Below are positions 9,074 to 11,575 of a stretch of 11,575 bases of DNA, piece by piece. A program made the translations under genes and the position numbers. Below the pieces are notes generated by a model. The model worked only from the letters and a program-made list of their open reading frames with translations, ran no database searches and was not told the origin of the DNA. Each line of letters opens with the position of its first letter. The stretch's first letter is position 1. Source of the stretch: SYOC01 sp035575235. Its GTDB lineage: Bacteria; Desulfobacterota; Binatia; Bin18. The stretch is taken from the NCBI GenBank assembly GCA_035575235.1, contig DATLYA010000049.1:1-11575 (forward strand). Reading direction: 5' to 3'.

Positions 9074-9087
9074 CGAACCGTCCTCCT

Positions 9088-9318
9088 TTATTTCTTCTGA
9101 ACTTCCGTCCGCACGAATTCCTCAAAGCGATAAAAGGCTGCAGGATCGCGAAACACAAACCGCCGGCCGCCGACGCTCACGCCATAATGTTCGTCGGCGC
9201 GCCAGTATTCATCGGCAGTGAGTTCACGTCCGCCGAGCGCGTGCAGCTTTTTTTGCAAGGCAGCCTCGGCTTCGGAACCAAGCCGGAGCTGCTCAGTCTT
9301 GAGCGCTTTTCCTGGCAT
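9088..9318 (-). CDS. 76-residue protein of unknown function, first gene of the P450 operon
   Basis: A small soluble protein I do not recognise. It is charged, with a predicted helical N-terminal half (about residues 8-30, Glu/Ala/Lys/Leu-rich), a central turn rich in Tyr/Asp/His (ADEYWRADEHYGVSVGG) and a second aromatic helix (DPAAFYRFEEFVRTEVQKK). There is no signal peptide, membrane segment, or cysteine or histidine cluster for metal binding. It is supported as a gene by an AGGAG (9326-9330) 7 nt before the ATG, the sigma-54-type promoter about 50 nt upstream, and the 14-bp gap to the P450 gene. Its position as promoter-proximal gene suggests an accessory or regulatory role for the monooxygenases, which is inference. 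Confidence 0.75.
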   Translation of the reverse strand: MPGKALKTEQLRLGSEAEAALQKKLHALGGRELTADEYWRADEHYGVSVGGRRFVFRDPAAFYRFEEFVRTEVQKK

Positions 9319-9368
9319 GGATGTGCTCCTGGTTTCGCATCAGGGCGACAGAGGATGGACAGAGCGAG

Positions 9369-9384
9369 AGCAGAAGCCGTGCCG
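9369..9384 (-). promoter_or_regulatory. Sigma-54 (-24/-12) promoter
   Basis: The minus strand reads CGGCACGGCTTCTGCT. Against the consensus TGGCACGRNNNTTGCW it matches the invariant GG (9382-9383) and GC (9370-9371) at exactly 10-nt spacing, the full GGCACG of the -24 box, R at position 8 and the final W; only two specified positions differ. Transcription would start near 9358, about 40 nt before the ATG of the 76-residue gene. The activator gene immediately upstream supports the call. It is a pattern match and has not been tested. Confidence 0.75.
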
Positions 9385-9423
9385 GCGCCATCGTCCTCGG
9401 CCTGGAGAACTGATTTGGAGAAA

Positions 9424-9436
9424 AATCAAGCGATTC
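9424..9436. promoter_or_regulatory. IHF-like bending site
   Basis: The plus strand reads AATCAAGCGATTC, which matches WATCAANNNNTTR except at the last base. It lies between the operator repeat and the -24/-12 box, with an A-run directly beside it, as expected for DNA bending that brings an upstream-bound activator to sigma-54 RNA polymerase. Such short degenerate sites occur by chance, so position is the main support. Confidence 0.45.
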
Positions 9437-9500
9437 GCGAGATAGCCGAGCGATCGCAATGAGGCGGAAAGAATGCCTCGCACAGTCAAGCATGATACGC

Positions 9501-9529
9501 TGCACATTGTGTGCACAGTGTGCACTCAA
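9501..9529. promoter_or_regulatory. Inverted-repeat operator, candidate activator binding site
   Basis: On the plus strand TTGTGTGCAC (9507-9516) and GTGCACTCAA (9520-9529) form an inverted repeat with 3-nt spacing and one mismatch in 10 bp. An overlapping perfect repeat TGCACA-TTG-TGTGCA covers 9501-9515, so three TGCAC boxes lie about one helical turn apart. The centre is roughly 135 bp upstream of the -24 box, the usual distance for enhancer-binding protein sites. The adjacent Fis-type HTH activator is the likely ligand. Confidence 0.65.
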
Positions 9530-9559
9530 GGCGATGCTCATGTGTGCCCGGCGTACTGA

Positions 9560-9584
9560 GCACCGAGCCGCTGGCTGACGGTGC
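9560..9584. terminator. Hairpin downstream of the activator gene, possible terminator
   Basis: GCACCG (9560-9565) pairs with CGGTGC (9579-9584), and inside it AGCC (9566-9569) pairs with GGCT (9573-9576) around the three-base loop GCT, leaving a two-base GA bulge. It begins about 90 nt after the activator stop codon and could separate activator transcription from the operon. No T-run follows on the minus strand, so a standard intrinsic terminator is not established. Confidence 0.35.
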
Positions 9585-9671
9585 GCGGCCCTGACAGGCT
9601 CGTCCTACCTGCAGGTCAAGGAAGTTCGCTCATTGACGGTTGCGGAGGTGTGAGACAGAGCGGAGCCGAGA

Positions 9672-11189
9672 TCATCGCCCCGCAAGCGCGGTCGTTTTTA
9701 GAGGGGTTAACCGCGCCCGAGGTTTACGGGCGTAGGACAAGCCATATTTTTTCAGTTGGCGAATGACCGTGGTGCGATGGACCCCGAGCGCGTTCGCCAT
9801 CGCATAGACGTCGCCGTGGTGTTGCTCACAAAATGTGCGCCACAGGCGTTCTTCCTCTTCGCCGGGTGCTCCTTTTTGCGAGGGAAGCGAGAGGCGCGAG
9901 GGGATTAATGAGTGAGCCAGCGGAGAACGACCGGGGCCGAAAATCGCCCAGGTCAGTTCTGGAGGCAACATCTGGGCTGTAATTTCCCCCTCTTCCTTCC
10001 CGCTTTCCGACGCAATCTGCCACACGAGGTTCTTGAGTTCACGGACGTTGCCGGGGAAGGGGAGGGTTTGGATCCGCTCAACCAGCTCACGGTGGAGCGT
10101 CAGGGCAGAACCGTGCTTGTCGTTGAACTCCGCCAGCGTCGCGGCAATCAAGGCTGGAATATCTTCCGGGTGCTCGCGCAACGGAGGCAAGTCAATCCGG
10201 TTCATGGCTAACCGATAGTACAAGTCGTTCCGTAAGGTCTGGGCTTGCAATAAGGCGTCCGGATTCTTATTGGTTGCGGCCAGAAAGCGAACATTAACAC
10301 TCACTGCCCGCTCGCTGCCAAGCCGTCGGATTTCCTTGTCCTCCAGCACGGTCAGCAATTTGGCCTGCATCTCAACGGGCATCTCGCCAATCTCATCTAG
10401 AAACACCGTCCCGCCTTGACCCATCTCGATGACGCCGCGCCGACCTTTGCGCGCGGCGCCGGTGAAGGCGCCCTCAGTATAGCCAAACAGTTCGGCTTCG
10501 ATAAGCGATGCTGGGAGACTTGCGCAGTTAACATGGATAAAAGGTCCGCTGGCCCGGCGACTCATGGCGTGGATATAGTGGGCCAAGAGATTTTTCCCCA
10601 CCCCGGTCTCGCCTGTCAAGAAGATATTGCCGTCTAAACGCGCCAATCGCAACGCTCGGGCAAACACCCGCCGCAGACTCTCGCTGTGATAGACCACATC
10701 GTGTCCCAACACGCGCGTATGCAGGGCGCTGAGTTGCTCCTGGTACAAGGCCGTGCGCTGTTCGAGTTCGTTGATTTTTGCCTGCGCAGCAAGGAGGTCC
10801 GTTGAGGCGTGCACGGTCAGAACGATGTACCGCAGCCTCTCTTCCTCATCGTAGATATAGTCCTCGGTCGAGAGCAGCTGCGCCCCATTCCTCATCCTGG
10901 CATACCCGTAGCTGGGTCGGATGGCTTCTTTCCCTGGTCTCAGCCGCACCGTCTGCTCCCAGAACGCATCATTCACCCACTCCGGGACGACTTGAGTCTC
11001 GATAGCCGGCTGCACGGCAAGCTCTTTGGTTGTGAGTCCAATCAGTTCCGCGCGCGCGAGGCCGGTAAGGCGGCAAATCTTCTCGTTGACCCACACCACC
11101 ACGCCAGGACGATCAATGATGATAACCCCGACGTCGAGGGCGTTGAGAAAGGGGCTTAGCATCTGCTCTTGGAGAAACCGTGCAGCCAT
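9672..11189 (-). CDS. PAS-AAA+-Fis sigma-54-dependent transcriptional activator
   Basis: A 505-residue bacterial enhancer-binding protein that would use ATP hydrolysis to open sigma-54 promoters. Domains in order: PAS-like sensor at about residues 13-125 (GVIIIDRPGVVVWVNEKICRL); a likely coiled-coil linker at 130-160; AAA+ domain at about 165-395 with Walker A GETGVGKN (193-200), the sigma-54-contacting GAFTGA loop (240-245), Walker B TVFLDEIGE (261-269), RNDLYYRL (320-327) and PGNVREL (379-385); and a Fis-type helix-turn-helix at about 457-483 (MANALGVHRTTVIRQLKKYG). All activity motifs are intact. There is no phospho-receiver domain, so the signal is probably a ligand or cofactor bound by the PAS domain. 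The ATG at 11187-11189 has only a weak RBS (AAAGAG). Its location directly upstream of the candidate operator and -24/-12 promoter suggests it controls the P450-BVMO operon. Confidence 0.95.
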   Translation of the reverse strand: MAARFLQEQMLSPFLNALDVGVIIIDRPGVVVWVNEKICRLTGLARAELIGLTTKELAVQPAIETQVVPEWVNDAFWEQTVRLRPGKEAIRPSYGYARMRNGAQLLSTEDYIYDEEERLRYIVLTVHASTDLLAAQAKINELEQRTALYQEQLSALHTRVLGHDVVYHSESLRRVFARALRLARLDGNIFLTGETGVGKNLLAHYIHAMSRRASGPFIHVNCASLPASLIEAELFGYTEGAFTGAARKGRRGVIEMGQGGTVFLDEIGEMPVEMQAKLLTVLEDKEIRRLGSERAVSVNVRFLAATNKNPDALLQAQTLRNDLYYRLAMNRIDLPPLREHPEDIPALIAATLAEFNDKHGSALTLHRELVERIQTLPFPGNVRELKNLVWQIASESGKEEGEITAQMLPPELTWAIFGPGRSPLAHSLIPSRLSLPSQKGAPGEEEERLWRTFCEQHHGDVYAMANALGVHRTTVIRQLKKYGLSYARKPRARLTPLKTTALAGR

Positions 11190-11260
11190 ATGCTCTTTTC
11201 CCGCCGTGTTGCTCCAGGGAGCACAGGGGCAGCATCCGCCGGCTTTCGTTCCACAATACG
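11190..11260. other. Gap with small inverted repeat
   Basis: The 71-bp gap between the SnoaL-like gene and the activator gene has a perfect inverted repeat, TGCTCC (11210-11215) and GGAGCA (11218-11223), separated by AG. It could be a short hairpin or an operator for the activator gene; there is no T-run. Confidence 0.3.
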
Positions 11261-11575
11261 TTAATTAGAGAACACGTCCACTTTCGCTCCAGCCGCCCAC
11301 CCCACTTCATACGGCGCGGCCATCCGACCAAAGGCGCGCAGGTGTTTGAACTTCCACTGTCCGTTGATTTTTACATAGTCATCCTCATAGCGGGCCGCGA
11401 GCCACAGTTGGCGGTTGCCTTTGCGAAAAGTGAACGGCCCCAGGAAATTCCAGCTCCCGTGCGCCTCAGCGCCGTTCACCGCGATGCGCGGGTTAAAGAC
11501 ATTGTGCTGTGAAAAGCTGATCCGTTCGGCGAAGCTCTGAAAGAGCTTGCGAATTTCCGCATGCCCCTGCGCTCG
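11261..11575 (-). CDS. SnoaL-like / NTF2-superfamily protein, C-terminal part
   Basis: The frame runs without a stop from the window edge to TAA 11261-11263, giving the last 104 residues. The start is beyond the window; a GTG at 11477-11479 is internal, since recognisable sequence (GHAEIRKLFQSFAERISFS) lies upstream of it. The pattern of an N-terminal helix, then HNVFNPRIAVNGAEAHGSW and RYEDDYVKINGQWKFKHLR, matches SnoaL-like alpha+beta-barrel proteins. These include polyketide cyclases, ketosteroid-isomerase-like and dehydratase-like enzymes of about 130-170 residues. Such genes often accompany steroid, aromatic or polyketide metabolism. The upstream position on the same strand allows cotranscription with the activator, but function and substrate remain open. 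Confidence 0.85.
   Translation of the reverse strand, partial: RAQGHAEIRKLFQSFAERISFSQHNVFNPRIAVNGAEAHGSWNFLGPFTFRKGNRQLWLAARYEDDYVKINGQWKFKHLRAFGRMAAPYEVGWAAGAKVDVFSN

Larger units (their letters stand above)
9319..9671. promoter_or_regulatory. Regulatory intergenic region upstream of the P450-BVMO operon
   Basis: 353 bp without a credible gene, between the activator gene (upstream) and the 76-residue gene (downstream), both on the minus strand. In the direction of transcription it contains a hairpin (9560-9584), an inverted-repeat operator (9507-9529), an IHF-like site (9424-9436), a -24/-12 promoter (9369-9384), a leader of about 40 nt and an RBS (9326-9330). This order is the standard arrangement of sigma-54-dependent control regions. 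Confidence 0.7.

Noticed and set aside
9535..9550. A second sigma-54-like box (minus strand GGGCACACATGAGC)
   Set aside because: With GG placed next to CAC the spacing to GC is 9 instead of 10, and the -12 box is poor; the 9369-9384 element is far better in match and position.

Overview
The window is a catabolic or accessory-metabolism island from a moderately GC-rich bacterium. Every intact gene except the first fragment lies on the minus strand. A CoA-thioester tool kit (thiolase, crotonase-family enzyme, family III CoA-transferases) sits beside a P450, a Baeyer-Villiger monooxygenase, a luciferase-like flavin monooxygenase, a SnoaL-like protein and a sigma-54 activator. This mix is typical of environmental, often uncultivated, Proteobacteria, Desulfobacterota, Binatota or Tectomicrobia-like lineages. 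That placement is an inference from gene content; no marker gene is present.

Layout. 1-336 (+): C-terminal part of a thiolase, converging on the next gene. 452-1570 (-): luciferase-like flavin monooxygenase. 1771-2466 (-): short crotonase-fold enzyme lacking one of the two hydratase glutamates. 2483-4897 (-): an 804-residue fusion of two family III CoA-transferase domains; its GTG start and RBS are clear, and its linker is encoded by a low-complexity, G-quadruplex-like tract. 4898-5440: non-coding stretch with two hairpins and the decayed 3' end of another family III CoA-transferase. 5441-7267 (-): Baeyer-Villiger monooxygenase. 7370-7828 (-): small cupin. 7895-9073 (-): soluble cytochrome P450. 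9088-9318 (-): 76-residue protein of unknown function. 9319-9671: regulatory region. 9672-11189 (-): PAS-AAA+-Fis sigma-54-dependent activator. 11261-11575 (-): SnoaL-like protein, truncated by the window edge.

Regulation. The region between the activator gene and the 76-residue gene has the layout of a sigma-54 promoter on the minus strand. A 23-bp inverted repeat (9507-9529) is the candidate activator site. An IHF-like site lies at 9424-9436, and a -24/-12 element CGGCACGGCTTCTGCT at 9369-9384, about 50 nt upstream of a gene with a good RBS. The simplest reading is that the PAS-type activator senses a cytoplasmic signal and switches on the small protein - P450 - cupin - BVMO operon.

How the genes may work together (inference). 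The P450 would hydroxylate a hydrophobic substrate. After oxidation to a ketone by an enzyme not seen here, the BVMO would insert oxygen to give an ester or lactone. The acid products could then be activated by the family III CoA-transferases and degraded by crotonase and thiolase steps. The luciferase-like monooxygenase, cupin and SnoaL-like protein may perform further oxidation or rearrangement. No esterase, alcohol dehydrogenase, P450 redox partner or transporter is present in the window, and the substrate cannot be read from the sequence.
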